In this document: positions 1 to 9,974 of the stretch, one piece after another
Layout: each line of letters opens with the position of its first letter
Numbering within the stretch: the stretch's first letter is position 1
Source: Sphingobacteriales bacterium
GTDB taxonomy: Bacteria; Bacteroidota; Bacteroidia; Chitinophagales; UBA2359
Assembly: GCA_016706405.1 (NCBI GenBank)
Contig: JADJJT010000003.1
Coordinates: forward strand, 975,772-1,039,771
DNA length: 64,000 bases
Direction: 5' to 3'
Translations under genes and position numbers: made by a program
Notes under the pieces: model-generated
What the model saw: only the letters and a program-made list of their open reading frames with translations
Databases searched by the model: none
What the model was told of the DNA's origin: nothing

Positions 1-819
1 GTTGTATTAGTGCCGGTAAATGCTTCTATTCATAACGGCTTTGCTTTACCCCCAATTACAAATTTTGAAGCATTAGTTACGCCCAAAACAAAAGCTATTT
101 TAATTTGTAACCCCGGAAACCCAACCGGCTATTTATATACCGATTCAGAGTTGTTAGCACTGCGCGATTTGGTGCTAAAACACGATTTATATTTATTTGC
201 CGATGAGGTTTATAGAGAATTTGTTTACGACGGCGAAACACATACGTCTATACTTACCTTATCCGGATTAGAGGCCAACGCAATTGTAGTTGACAGTATT
301 TCAAAAAGGTATAGTGCTTGTGGTGCTCGTATAGGTATGCTTGTTTCGCGCAATGCAAGTTTTATGCAAACTGCTTTAAAATTTGCCCAAGCCCGCCTTA
401 GCCCCCCCTCGTTTGGGCAAATTGCCGCCGAAGCTGCCCTCGCCTTGCCTGCTAACTATTTTGACGAAGTTTTAACCGAATATACCGATCGCAGAAATAT
501 TTTAGTTGATGGACTAAACAAAATACCAGGTGTTTTTTGCCCTAAACCCAAAGGAGCTTTTTACTGTATAGCCAGCCTGCCTATAGCCGATGCCAACCAT
601 TTTTGCCAATGGATGTTAGAGCATTTTAACTATAACAACGAAACCGTAATGATGGCGCCTGCAAACGGCTTTTACTCGAAACCCAATTTGGGCCGCAACG
701 AAGTGCGTTTAGCTTATGTACTTAACGGCAACGCCCTTAAACGCGCTTTAACCTGCCTCGAAAAAGGGCTGGCTGCCTATCAAATACAATTTGCCGAGAA
801 CCAAAAAGCGGCAACCTAA
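1..819 (+). CDS. Class I/II pyridoxal-phosphate aminotransferase (5' truncated by window edge)
   Basis: Fold-type I PLP aminotransferase of the aspartate aminotransferase superfamily. Visible family motifs are the NPxNPTG segment (CNPGNPTGY, near residue 35), the ADEVYREF segment carrying the Asp that contacts the pyridinium nitrogen, and SISKRYSACGARIG, which holds the Schiff-base lysine in the SKxxSxxGxRxG pattern. The reading frame is open to the first base of the window (VVL before the GTG at 10), so the N-terminal third lies outside and the GTG is not a real start. The C-terminal domain is complete and ends at the TAA at 817-819. The substrate cannot be read from sequence; aspartate, tyrosine or branched-chain amino acid roles are all possible. 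The next gene begins 10 bases downstream. Confidence 0.9.
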   Translation, partial: VVLVPVNASIHNGFALPPITNFEALVTPKTKAILICNPGNPTGYLYTDSELLALRDLVLKHDLYLFADEVYREFVYDGETHTSILTLSGLEANAIVVDSISKRYSACGARIGMLVSRNASFMQTALKFAQARLSPPSFGQIAAEAALALPANYFDEVLTEYTDRRNILVDGLNKIPGVFCPKPKGAFYCIASLPIADANHFCQWMLEHFNYNNETVMMAPANGFYSKPNLGRNEVRLAYVLNGNALKRALTCLEKGLAAYQIQFAENQKAAT

Positions 820-829
820 ACAATTGTAA

Positions 830-1345
830 ATGGGTTACAAAAATTATATATTTAAATTTAACAACACTATTAATATCAATATTGGTTGGCTGCTTTGCAT
901 TGGTTGCCTTGTATTTGGGCATACAACAAAAGCTCAAACAACGCCCCATTCTGCTACCGCCGATACTGCGTTTCAATTTGCAAGTGAAGACACCACCAAT
1001 AATCCGATATTAAATTTTAACGTGCCTTTGCCAAATTGCAACTGCACAAATGCACCCGATTTTGTAGGGCAGAAAGTAATATTTACGGGCTTGATTGCCG
1101 AAACGTACCAGCCCGATTTATCCGGAATTGATATTTTTTATATCAATATTGACCTGCCTTATCCAAAAAATTCTTGCTGTTTTATTATTAGATCATTTAA
1201 CTTGCAAAAATTTAATTTGGCCCAATTTAAAACCGGAAAACAAATTGCGGTAACCGGCTTTGTTGAATTGTACGAACTTAAAAATGCCGGAAAATCTTTA
1301 TACGAAATTGAAATTACCGAACCCAATCAGGTTAGTATTTGGTAA
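830..1345 (+). CDS. Secreted protein with OB-fold-like domain
   Basis: A 171-residue exported protein. Residues 1 to about 35 form a signal peptide: basic start, hydrophobic WLLCIGCLVF core, and TKAQ before the mature part. The mature region contains strand-rich text such as VGQKVIFTGLIAETYQ, GKQIAVTGFVELYE and YEIEITEPNQVSIW. This resembles the OB-fold/tRNA-anti-like modules found in small periplasmic Bacteroidota proteins, but I see no catalytic motif and the fold call is inferred from pattern only. It follows the aminotransferase by 10 bases and may be co-transcribed with it. Function unknown. Confidence 0.6.
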   Translation: MGYKNYIFKFNNTININIGWLLCIGCLVFGHTTKAQTTPHSATADTAFQFASEDTTNNPILNFNVPLPNCNCTNAPDFVGQKVIFTGLIAETYQPDLSGIDIFYINIDLPYPKNSCCFIIRSFNLQKFNLAQFKTGKQIAVTGFVELYELKNAGKSLYEIEITEPNQVSIW

Positions 1346-1534
1346 ATAACTGGTAATGACCTCATCCGGAAATTATTGCCCTTATAAAAACAAAACAATT
1401 TCTACCTTCTAATTCATGCTAAAATTTAAGGAACCTTACCTATATCTTCATTAATTAAACATATAGACAGAGATAAAATCCCCCCTCCTCTGGTGGATTT
1501 ATGCTAAAATACTTTTTGGACTAAATCATTTTGC

Positions 1535-2899
1535 ATGAAAGAAAAAATACTCCTATTCCTTTATACTATTGCCTGCTTTTTTATATGTGGCTATGGTTAT
1601 GAATCATCGGCCAACAGCAAGCAAATACCCAATTACACCTTTTTAAACGTTACCGCCCAAAAGGGCGACCATATAATTGGCTTGTTAAACCGCTATGCGT
1701 TAAGTTCATCAACTTGTTCGATAAGTTTTTTTAGAAAATTAAACAATCTTTCTGATAAAGACCCGCTTTTGCCTAAAAAGGCCTATATTTTACCCATCCG
1801 GATATATAAATATGATGGTAAAAGCATCCGTACAACCCTTAATATTGACAATTATCAAACAGCAAAAAATATTGAAAAATATAATGATGACTTATTGAAA
1901 AAAAATATCCGGAAAACTAATTTTAGAACTGATAAAAAGCTTTGGGTGCCGTTTGACGATAAGGAATGTACCGAGTCACTTAATTTGTTGTTAGCCTCTA
2001 ATAACGAAGCGAGCATCAATAACAATACTAAACAAAATACAAATACGGCAGCAACGACAGTAGCAGAAAATAATACGGCTGTCGAAGAAAAACCTTATAG
2101 CACAGGTGCGAGTGGAGGCAAATTTCCTATTTTTGGCAAAAGTTTTGAACAAGTTGAACTTAAAAGCAACACCCTTGAGGGTAAAATTTATTATTTGGTA
2201 GCCGGACACGGCGGCCCCGACCCCGGTGCAGTAGGCACCCGCAACAAACATACTATTTGCGAAGACGAATACGCTTACGATGTAACCTTACGATTGGCTC
2301 GTTGCCTAATTGAACATGGCGCAACGGTTTATTTAATTGTACGCGACAATAATGACGGCATTAGGCAAGATGCCCTGCTTGATTGCGACAAGGATGAGTT
2401 CCATTGGGGCGGCTCACAAATTTCGACCGAGCAAATAGAGCGATTAACCGATAGGTGTAACCTTATTAATACACTTTACGCGCAAAACTTAGCTAAAGGT
2501 GTGCCGCAAAATTACCAACGCATGATAGAAATACATGTTGATTCGAGGGCGGTAGGCCACCGGCAAGATGTGTTTTTTTATTATTTTGGGGGTAGTGATG
2601 ATGGGAAAAACTTAGCCAGCCTAATGCAAAACACTCTTCGAAAACAATACGATAAGCACCAAAAAGGGCGAGGCTATTTTGGCACCATAGAAGACCGCGA
2701 TTTATTTATGCTGCGCAAAACCAATCCAACTTCGGTATATATTGAGCTGGCTAATATTACAAACCCCGACGACCAACAGCGATTAGTAGTGGCAAAAAAT
2801 CGCCAATTAATTGCCGAATGGCTTTGCCAAGGTGTTTTAGGCGAGTTTATTTCAAAAAAACCAAAAGAAAAGGCAAAAAAAGGCAAAAAAAACAACTAA
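1535..2899 (+). CDS. N-acetylmuramoyl-L-alanine amidase (Amidase_3)
   Basis: Zinc-dependent peptidoglycan amidase that cleaves the MurNAc-L-Ala bond and acts in the periplasm. Residues 1-28 look like a signal peptide. Residues about 37-95 have a LysM-like repeat (AQKGDHIIGLLNRY... AYILPIRIY), followed by a low-complexity Asn/Thr linker (about 155-185). The catalytic domain spans about 215-435. Zinc ligands are probably H225 (VAGHGG), E243 (CEDEYAYD) and H334 (IHVDS), with the catalytic Glu at E404 (YIELANITN). The C-terminus is a Lys-rich tail. The 454-residue length fits LysM-amidases of Bacteroidota used in cell separation. The preceding 190 bases hold no gene. Confidence 0.92.
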   Translation: MKEKILLFLYTIACFFICGYGYESSANSKQIPNYTFLNVTAQKGDHIIGLLNRYALSSSTCSISFFRKLNNLSDKDPLLPKKAYILPIRIYKYDGKSIRTTLNIDNYQTAKNIEKYNDDLLKKNIRKTNFRTDKKLWVPFDDKECTESLNLLLASNNEASINNNTKQNTNTAATTVAENNTAVEEKPYSTGASGGKFPIFGKSFEQVELKSNTLEGKIYYLVAGHGGPDPGAVGTRNKHTICEDEYAYDVTLRLARCLIEHGATVYLIVRDNNDGIRQDALLDCDKDEFHWGGSQISTEQIERLTDRCNLINTLYAQNLAKGVPQNYQRMIEIHVDSRAVGHRQDVFFYYFGGSDDGKNLASLMQNTLRKQYDKHQKGRGYFGTIEDRDLFMLRKTNPTSVYIELANITNPDDQQRLVVAKNRQLIAEWLCQGVLGEFISKKPKEKAKKGKKNN

Positions 2900-2987
2900 A
2901 TTCCGGAATTTTTATTATAAAAACCTAATAATTTAGAATTACCTTTGCTTGTTCTCTTTTGTTTAACTCAAACCAATCTATTCACTT

Positions 2988-5532
2988 ATGTTCAATAGCT
3001 GCTACAAAAATAAAATAAAAACTATTGCCCTTTTGTTTCTATTATGTGCGTTTTTTGGGCATCAAAACGTTTTTGCACAACCACTTTTTGAAGTAAATGG
3101 TGCAGCCGTCAAAACCTCTGACAATTGTTACACGCTTACCCCCGCTATTAACAACCAAGCTGGCTCAATATGGTGTGTTAATCAGATAGACTTAACTTAT
3201 TCGTTTGAAACTGAAATGCTTTTGTATTTTGGCTGTGCCGACACCACCAATTGTTTTGAAGATTTAGATAGTGGTGCCGATGGTATTGTGTTTGCTTTTC
3301 AACCAGTTTCGACCAGCATAGGTAGTTCGGGAGGTAGTTTAGGCATTGAAGGAGTTGAACCCTCACTTTGTATTGAGTTTGATACCTATCCCAACGGCCA
3401 ATATGGCGATTTAATAGATGACCATATAGCCGTATATAGCGATGGCGATATTGACCATAACTCTATTAAGTCGTTGGTTGCCCCAGTTACCGCCACCGAC
3501 CCGCCCACAAATATTGAAAACTGCAGCGAACATACTATAAAAGTTGTGTGGAGTGCTGAAACGCAAAACTTAAAAGTATATTTCGATTGCCAATTGCGCG
3601 TTGATTATACCGGAATTAATATTATTGACGATATTTTTGGTGGCGACCCCAACGTATATTGGGGCTTTACGGCAAGCACGGGCGGTTGTAACAACGAGCA
3701 GCGTGTTTGTGTAGTTACCGAACCCAGCATAACTACTACCAACCATGCTATTTGTGCAGGTGGTAGCGTTCAAATTGAAGCCATTGGCTTTGGACTCTCT
3801 TACGAATGGTCGCCAACCGATGGCCTAAGCGACCCTAACATAGCCAACCCCATAGCAACGCCAACTAAAACAACACAATATGTTGTATTAATAACAGGCC
3901 CCGATGGATGTACTACCCCCGAATTAGTAATTGTTACGGTAAACGATGAATTAGTAGTTGATGCAGGTCTTGACATTACCACTTGCCCCGGGCAAGCAGT
4001 TCAACTTTTAGTAACACCCGGAGGTGCTACCAAATACGAATGGAGCGACCCAACAATAACACAAAATGCTTTTCCACAAGTAGCGCCTTTAACCACAACC
4101 ACCTATATTGTTACTGTTACTGATGCCAACGGTTGTGTAGGAAGCGACGAAATTACTGTTTTTGTTGTTGACGATTTACAGGTCTCAGCCGGCGATGATG
4201 TTAGCATTTGTCCGGATGAAACAGTGCAACTGCACGTATCGCCTGCCGATGCCGCTACTTATGCGTGGAGCGATGCCAGCATTGAACAATCGGCCAACCC
4301 CTCTGTTAGCCCAAGTCAAACAACTACCTATACCGTAACCGTTACCGATGCCAATGGCTGTTTTGGCTCGGCCTCCGTTACCGTAGAAGTTATACCTGTT
4401 TCAGACCCCGGCACCATGCCCGATGCCCAATTTGTTTGCGATGGTGCAAGCCTTTCAATTGCCAGTGTTAATCCCGTTATTGCCGAAGGACAAGGGCTGA
4501 CCTATGTGATGCACACTGCTTCGGGCAATAGTTTGGGCACCGTTTTAGCTATTAATCCGGATGGTAATTTTGATATTACCTCGGCGCCCGGCTTACAAGT
4601 AAACACAATTTATTATATATCGGCAGTAGCTGGGCCTTTAAATACCAATGGCAATGTTGATTTTGGCAGCCCTTGTACCCGCGTAGCTCCCGGAACCCAG
4701 TGGTGTTTTTTACTGCCAATTAAATTAACCGTTAAAGACTACTGCGACAATGTTAGCACCTTATTTACCCTACAAGTATCGGTTAGCGGTGGCTTGCCCG
4801 CCTACGACCCCGCTAACGAAGTGTATAATATTACCGGCGAGTATATGGGTGCCCTCCAATACAACGAAAACGTTACCTTAGGCCCTTCGACAACGCCATT
4901 ACTTACGTGCTAACCGCCACCGATGCCGCCGGTTGCTTAGGTGTTGACTCGCGGTTTGTTGAGTGCTTAAAAGGTCCGGCAGGTATTGAGTTGGCTGCAT
5001 TTTATGCCCAAATTCAACCCAATAGCACCGAGCTAATTTGGCAAACAGCTACCCAAACAAATAGCCAATATTTTGTAATTGAAAGCAGCACAGACGGATT
5101 TACCTATACAGAGGTTTGTACCGAGCCAGCAGCGGGCAACAGCAACATAATACAAGATTACCAGTGCAGTCACTCAAACCCTGCATCGGATTAACCTATT
5201 ACCGCCTAACCGAAATTGATGCCAATAATCAAAAAACAATACAAGGCGTAATTAGTGTTATGCGCAGTAAGGCCCAACAAAACAGTTTAGCTATTTCTCA
5301 AGTTTCTACCGATGCCAACCAGCAAAACCTTACTTTGTATTTGCAAAAACCCAATGCCAATACGCTTGCAAATATTCAAATATTAAGCACACAGGGGCAA
5401 ATAGTACAAACAGGGCAAACCCACCACGCTGTTTGGCAAACCGATATTGCGCATCTTCCATCGGGATTGTATTTGTTGATTGCCGAGGTTAATGGTGAAG
5501 TAGTGACCAAAAAGATAGTAATAAACAGGTAG
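2988..5532 (+). CDS. Large secreted lectin/SprB-repeat protein with T9SS sorting domain (two frameshifts)
   Basis: Signal peptide (residues 1-30, ending VFAQ), then an L-type lectin-like domain (ADGIVFAFQ, IEFDTYPNG, DHIAVYSDGD). Three PKD/SprB-like repeats follow, each ending in a TTTYxVTVTDANGC motif and starting with a variant of VDAGxDxxxCPG, then a unique region and a C-terminal type A sorting domain (NLTLYLQKPNANTLANIQILS...GLYLLIAEVNGEVVTKKIVINR). The frame is broken twice. The first stretch stops at 4913, but +1 continuation from about 4893 reads AITYVLTATDAAGC. A second break near 5180 joins ...HSNPASD to LTYYRLTEIDANNQ. Homology-like continuity across both breaks argues for one gene of about 845 residues and for sequencing error or very recent decay. 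Likely a cell-surface adhesin. Confidence 0.8.
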
Positions 5533-5606
5533 ATAGCCTATTTACGGCATATTGTTCTTTCCGGATGGCAATTGAAATTAAAAACAATAATCCGGATAGA
5601 AACAGA

Positions 5607-5642
5607 ACAAATCCTCTTCATTTTTTAATGGAGGGGATTTGT
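5607..5642 (+). terminator. Hairpin terminator after the adhesin gene
   Basis: Arms at 5607-5621 and 5628-5642 pair over 15 positions with two G-T wobbles (ACAAATCCTCTTCAT against ATGGAGGGGATTTGT). The loop is T-rich and CTTT follows. It sits 75 bases after the T9SS gene and inside the 327-base gap before the SPFH gene, where I see nothing else beyond an AT-rich leader. Confidence 0.6.
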
Positions 5643-5860
5643 CTTTAAAACATGTCTGTCTAAATCTATTAGCCTAAGTAACAAAATGAAACTAAATTTA
5701 CCTTTTTTAAGTTAATACATAAGACAATCCATTTATTTTCTGAGTAAAGAAAAAATTACTTTCAAAAAAGAAATGTTTGGTGTAATTTTCACATATAATA
5801 AAAAATAATATCCGGAGAACCTAATTAGTACTATCTATATTAACATAATTTTTTTTACAC

Positions 5861-6766
5861 ATGGATCTTTATTTTCTCCCTTTCATTTCGTTTATTGCCT
5901 TAATATTGCTATTTGGCAGTTTTTTTGTAGTTCGGCAACAATCAACAGGTATTATTGAGCGTTTTGGAAAATTTATGCGCACTGCTTCGCCCGGGCTTAA
6001 TTTAAAATTACCTATTATCGACAAAGTAGTGCATAAAATTAATATGCGGGTGCAACAATTAGATGTTGTTGTAGAAACCAAAACTTTAGATGATGTCTTT
6101 GTGGACGTTAAAGTATCGGTACAGTACCAAGTAATGCCCGACAAAGTGTTTGAAGCGTATTACAAACTATCGAACATCCACGACCAAATTAGTGCTTACG
6201 TTTTTGACGTAGTACGTGCGCGAGTGCCGCAACTTAAGCTTGACGATGTTTTTTCAAAAAAGGAAGATATCGCTGTAGCCGTAAAACACGAATTACACGA
6301 TACGATGGACGATTTTGGCTACGATATTTTAAAGGCCTTAGTTACAGATATTGACCCCGATGAAATGGTAAAACATGCCATGAACGAAATTAATGCTTCG
6401 ACCCGTTTGCGTATGGCCGCCGCCGAAAAGGGTGAAGCTGACCGAATTTTAAAAGTAAAAGCCGCCGAGGCCGATGCCCAAAGTAAAGCGCTTGAAGGCA
6501 AAGGTATTGCCGACCAACGCCGTGCCATTGTTGAGGGCTTGCACTCGTCTGTAACAGAGTTTCAGCGCTCGTTAGAGGGGGCAACCGCGCAAGATGTGAT
6601 GACGATTGTTCTTTTATCTCAATATTTTGATACCATGAAAGAAATTGCCGCCCGCGCAAACTCAAATACTATTATGATGCCTAATAATCCATCCGGATTA
6701 TCTTCACTAACCGAGCAGTTTCGCGATTTAATGATTTTAGCCAATCAAGTAAAGCCAAGGCAGTAG
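5861..6766 (+). CDS. SPFH/Band 7 domain membrane protein (stomatin/HIR-like)
   Basis: A 301-residue SPFH protein. One N-terminal membrane segment (about 4-23) is followed by the Band 7 domain starting at VVRQQSTGIIERFGKFMRTASPGLNLKLP, a classic stomatin/HflC-type entry. The domain continues to about residue 170 (KALVTDIDPDEMVKHAMNEINAS). An Ala/Glu/Lys-rich coiled coil follows (RMAAAEKGEADRILKVKAAEADAQ). The C-terminus is short and lacks the NfeD-linked flotillin repeats, so it is closest to hypersensitive-induced-response/stomatin types. Such proteins form membrane-scaffolding oligomers. It stands alone between two terminators. Confidence 0.9.
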   Translation: MDLYFLPFISFIALILLFGSFFVVRQQSTGIIERFGKFMRTASPGLNLKLPIIDKVVHKINMRVQQLDVVVETKTLDDVFVDVKVSVQYQVMPDKVFEAYYKLSNIHDQISAYVFDVVRARVPQLKLDDVFSKKEDIAVAVKHELHDTMDDFGYDILKALVTDIDPDEMVKHAMNEINASTRLRMAAAEKGEADRILKVKAAEADAQSKALEGKGIADQRRAIVEGLHSSVTEFQRSLEGATAQDVMTIVLLSQYFDTMKEIAARANSNTIMMPNNPSGLSSLTEQFRDLMILANQVKPRQ

Positions 6767-6891
6767 TTGATTAAATTATTATCCACTTAATTGTGTGACC
6801 TCGCCATGTTATGCATGAAAGAAAAAGGCAGAACGCGGCGAGGCTTTTTTATATCCTTGCCGGTTTAGAGAAACTATACAGCTAAATAAAC

Positions 6892-6927
6892 AAAAACTGC
6901 CAAAACAATTAAGTTTTGGCAGTTTTT
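6892..6927. terminator. Perfect 15-bp bidirectional terminator
   Basis: Arms 6892-6906 (AAAAACTGCCAAAAC) and 6913-6927 (GTTTTGGCAGTTTTT) are perfect reverse complements around a 6-base loop, with A-run and T-run at the ends. It lies between the plus-strand SPFH gene and the convergent minus-strand lipoprotein gene, so it probably serves both. Confidence 0.85.
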
Positions 6928-7017
6928 TATTAACTCAAATCACCGGTTTGCACTAAAATTAACTATTTATTAGGTAAGTAAACAGCTAATTAAAAATTAA
7001 CAAACAGAATAATTAAA

Positions 7018-7479
7018 TTATTTGTTAGATGGTTGCGCACCAGTACGGCCTTTAATGTCAGATGGCTTGGTAGCAACTTTTGAAGGTGCGTTAGCGGTAC
7101 CTGAAGTTGATTTGTTTTCTTCTACTTTACCAGTGCGGCCTTTTATTTCATCCTTTTTGGGTTGCTCTGCTGGTTTTTGTGCTGGTTTGGCAGGTTCTTT
7201 TTTTCCTGTATTTTTAGGAGGTGTAGGAGTAGCAGCAGCACCTTTTTTGCCGGCAGCGGCGGCCATAATTGAATCGGCTTTGGCAGCAGCGGCGGCCATA
7301 ATTGTTTGGTCGCAATTAGCTAAAATGCCTTTTTTAACCTTTTCTACTTCAACTTTGGCCAACGAGTCTATTGTAGCCATTTGTTTGGCCTCTGCTTCTT
7401 TGTTTTTGCCGGGGTTATCGCAGCTAAAAAGCGCAACAACGGCCAACAACATTAAAGGAATTAAACGAAGATGTTTCAT
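7018..7479 (-). CDS. Small Ala/Lys/Pro-rich lipoprotein with repeated IKGRTG motif
   Basis: A 153-residue lipoprotein. Its signal peptide MKHLRLIPLMLLAVVALFSC ends in a lipobox Cys at position 20. The mature part starts charged (DNPGKNKEAEAK), has a short helical segment (IDSLAKVEVEKVKKG), Ala-rich AMAAAA-type stretches with two KADSIMAAAA-like units, and a Pro/Lys/Ala-rich tail. The tail contains IKGRTG twice (near residues 112 and 143). It resembles the next gene upstream in transcription order (7599-7877) in signal peptide and in the ADS(I/M) segment, so the two are probably tandem paralogues. Function unknown; an envelope-associated or cell-wall-spanning role is plausible. Confidence 0.7.
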   Translation of the reverse strand: MKHLRLIPLMLLAVVALFSCDNPGKNKEAEAKQMATIDSLAKVEVEKVKKGILANCDQTIMAAAAAKADSIMAAAAGKKGAAATPTPPKNTGKKEPAKPAQKPAEQPKKDEIKGRTGKVEENKSTSGTANAPSKVATKPSDIKGRTGAQPSNK

Positions 7480-7598
7480 ATTTTGTTTTACTTTTTTTAA
7501 GTTGATTTGATGGAAGATAAATAATAATTTGGAATTTGAAATTTTCCGCTTGGGTTAATTTATGCTTAAAAATTGTTTGTTTTATGTATTTTTAAGGT

Positions 7599-7877
7599 TT
7601 ATTTTTTTCCAGCGGCGGGTGGTGGGGTAGCGGCAGCGGCTTGTGCTTTTTTAGCATTTACCATTGAGTCGGCTTTTGCCTGAACTTCGGTTTGCATCCG
7701 GGTTTGGCATTTTTGTTCGGCTTCGGCTTTAAACGCGGTAGTTTGAGCGGCCACAATCGAATCAACTTTTTGTTTTTGTTTGGCTGGGTCCATAGCCACA
7801 TTGCCGGGTTTGCCACATGATGCTAAAATTGCAACAAGGCAAAACAAAGCGGCTAAGCTTAAACGAAGATTTTTCAT
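7599..7877 (-). CDS. Small lipoprotein, paralogue of the neighbouring lipoprotein
   Basis: A 92-residue lipoprotein with signal peptide MKNLRLSLAALFCLVAILASC (lipobox ILASC, Cys21). A helical segment follows with conserved text KQKVDSIVAAQTTAFKAEAEQKCQTRMQ and KADSMVNAKKAQAAAATPPP. The D-S-[IMV]-x-A pattern and Cys-containing helix parallel the 153-residue lipoprotein downstream. The two are separated by 119 bases and read in the same direction, so they are probably one duplicated pair. No enzymatic motif. Confidence 0.65.
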   Translation of the reverse strand: MKNLRLSLAALFCLVAILASCGKPGNVAMDPAKQKQKVDSIVAAQTTAFKAEAEQKCQTRMQTEVQAKADSMVNAKKAQAAAATPPPAAGKK

Positions 7878-8250
7878 AAGTGTTTCGTTTGATATTAAAT
7901 TTGTTTTGAGAATTGTTTATTTATAAATTAATTAAGTTTTGGCTTTACAAAATAAGTTTGAACAAAACCAACTGCAAAGTTACGTCAATAAGTGCTAAAC
8001 TTAGATGTATAAAATGGATTTTTTTTTTATTTTACGTGTAAAGATGTTTTTTTTCTGTCTTTAGGTGCTTTTTACCTCTAATTTCTTTAATTTTATGCTT
8101 AATCTTGCTCTTTTTACTAAAAAATGAACAGTGCCATTTAATTTTAGGTGTTATAATTTTATATTGTAAAACTAAATTAGCTAAAATCCAAAACATTTCA
8201 TTAATATTATCTATCGTGATAATTTAGTTTAAAAGCTCAAAGAATACATT
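7878..8250. other. AT-rich intergenic region
   Basis: Divergent gap between the minus-strand lipoproteins and the plus-strand hydroxylase. It is very AT-rich with several T tracts and presumably holds both promoters. No repeat, RNA gene or clear hairpin was seen. Confidence 0.5.
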
Positions 8251-9140
8251 ATGCATAAATATATTGATGTAATAGTACAAGCATATTCCGGATATGCAAA
8301 TTATTTATGGCATGAGATTCTGCATCCTCACCCAAAAAATTATTTTTATTGGTTAATCGGCGTTTCGTTGTTCTTTTGCCCTTGAACTATTAAAACCTGC
8401 AGGCCTAACCAAGCAAAATTCCGGAAAGATTTTTGGTTGGATGTATTTTTATATGTTTTTTAATTTTTTTCATTTTTTCGTTAATCATATATAACGCACT
8501 CTCGAGCGTGTTTGTAACTGCCTTTAACGATTTTTTGGCAATTTTTAGTATTAAAAATTTAGTGGCTATTAATGTGGCCAGTTGGCCTTGGGCAGCGCAA
8601 TTAGCATTATTATTCGTAGTGCGCGATTTTGTACAATGGAATATTCATAGGCTACTGCATAGGGTTAACAAACTTTGGGAGTTTCATAAAGTACACCACT
8701 CGGTTAAAGAAATGGGCTTTGCCGCCCACCTGCGGTACCATTTTATGGAGAACATAGTGTATCGAACCATTGAGTATATTCCCTTAGCTATGATAGGTTT
8801 TGGCGTTACCGACTTTTTTATTGTCCATATTTTTACGCTTGCCTGGGGGCATTACAACCACTCAAACATTTCGATACCCATTGGCCCGCTCAAATACCTG
8901 TTTAACAACCCCGAAATGCACATTTGGCACCATGCAAAGTTTTTACCGCCAACTCACCCTTTTGGTGTAAATTTTGGCTTAACCCTAAGTGTTTGGGATT
9001 ACCTTTTTAAAACCAATTATATTCCGTATGATGGCCGCGAAATTCCGTTAGGCTTTCCGGATGACGAAGATTTTCCGGATGATTTTTTACATCAAAATTT
9101 GCACGGCTTAAACTTGCACGCAAAAAATCAAGATAAATAA
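8251..9140 (+). CDS. Sterol desaturase/fatty acid hydroxylase family protein (frameshifted N-terminus)
   Basis: Integral-membrane di-iron oxygenase of the FA_hydroxylase family. The histidine boxes are visible in the clean frame from 8433: HRLLH, HKVHH and IWHHAK, with further His in GHYNHSN. The clean frame has only a weak TTG start and begins inside a membrane segment. Upstream from the ATG at 8251 the sequence encodes MHKYIDVIVQAYSGY...NYFYWLIGVSLFF, then FALELLKP in a shifted frame, then RKDFWLDVF in another. This is the expected family N-terminus spread over three frames, with breaks near 8384, at the CCGG at 8421 and in the T-runs near 8455-8475. I read this as one gene of about 295 residues with several indels. 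The ending PDDEDFPDDF is a repeat-like acidic tail. Confidence 0.8.
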
Positions 9141-9214
9141 GTTTCAGCTTACATTAACCGCATAAATCAACAATATAACTAATAATCACTAACAACAAAC
9201 CACTTCAATAGCGC

Positions 9215-9934
9215 ATGGCCAACAATATTATATTAGCGCCAATATTATTAGCTCAGTTTGTACCTTGGGGTGTTGAGCATTTTTTAACAGTTCTAATTTG
9301 GGCTTTAATTGGATTTGTGCTTATTTATTGGGCGCAAAAATTGCCTAAACGACAACAGCATATAATAGCTATTTTATTGAGTTTGCTGCCAGCAGGTACC
9401 ATGTTGTTGCATGTAGCTGGCAAAATTATGAGCCAAACCTTCGAATTGAAAATTGATTTGCCCCTGCCAATTTGCCATTTTTGCTCGTTGGCCACGCCAA
9501 TATTGATGGTTAGCAGGCGATTTGCCTTGTTTGAAGTGTTTTACTTTTGGATTATGGTCGGTACGGTACAAGCTATTTTAACCCCCGATTTGTACGATGG
9601 TTTTCCGCACTCTAACTACTGGAAATACTGGGTGGCGCATTGTGGACTGGTAATTTGCATTTTGTATTTGGTATTTGTTTATTATATGCGGCCTACACAC
9701 AAAAGCCTTTGGAAAACATTTTGGATTACACAAATTGTAGTTCCGGTGAGTCTTTTAGCCAATTATTTAACCGGCGGAAACTATAACTATTTATCGCATA
9801 AGCCGCCCCAAGGCTCGCTGCTCGATTTTATGGGGCCTTGGCCTTGGTATATTTTAGCCTCGGAGGCGTTAGCTTTGCTTTTATTTTATTTGGCTTATTT
9901 ACCTTTTGCCTTTAAAACGCACAAACAATCTTAA
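9215..9934 (+). CDS. TIGR02206/YwaF-family integral membrane protein
   Basis: A 239-residue polytopic protein with six or seven predicted membrane segments. It carries the family signature around FELKIDLPLPICHFCSLATPILM and later NYNYLSHKPPQGSLLDFMGPWPWYI, which matches the TIGR02206 (B. subtilis YwaF-like) pattern. No catalytic role is established for the family. It stands between the hydroxylase and dapB in the same direction, with 74- and 40-base gaps. Confidence 0.75.
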   Translation: MANNIILAPILLAQFVPWGVEHFLTVLIWALIGFVLIYWAQKLPKRQQHIIAILLSLLPAGTMLLHVAGKIMSQTFELKIDLPLPICHFCSLATPILMVSRRFALFEVFYFWIMVGTVQAILTPDLYDGFPHSNYWKYWVAHCGLVICILYLVFVYYMRPTHKSLWKTFWITQIVVPVSLLANYLTGGNYNYLSHKPPQGSLLDFMGPWPWYILASEALALLLFYLAYLPFAFKTHKQS

Positions 9935-9974
9935 ATTTACAACCAAACAAAACTATCTATAAACAAATACTGAA

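Noticed and set aside
6799..6843. Second terminator after the SPFH gene (CCTCGCC paired with GGCGAGG, then CTTTTTT)
   Set aside because: The 31-base loop makes it weak compared with the perfect hairpin at 6892-6927; possible but not listed as a feature.
7022..7510. 162-codon plus-strand ORF opposite the IKGRTG lipoprotein
   Set aside because: Antisense shadow of a low-complexity gene; the minus strand has a clear lipoprotein signal.
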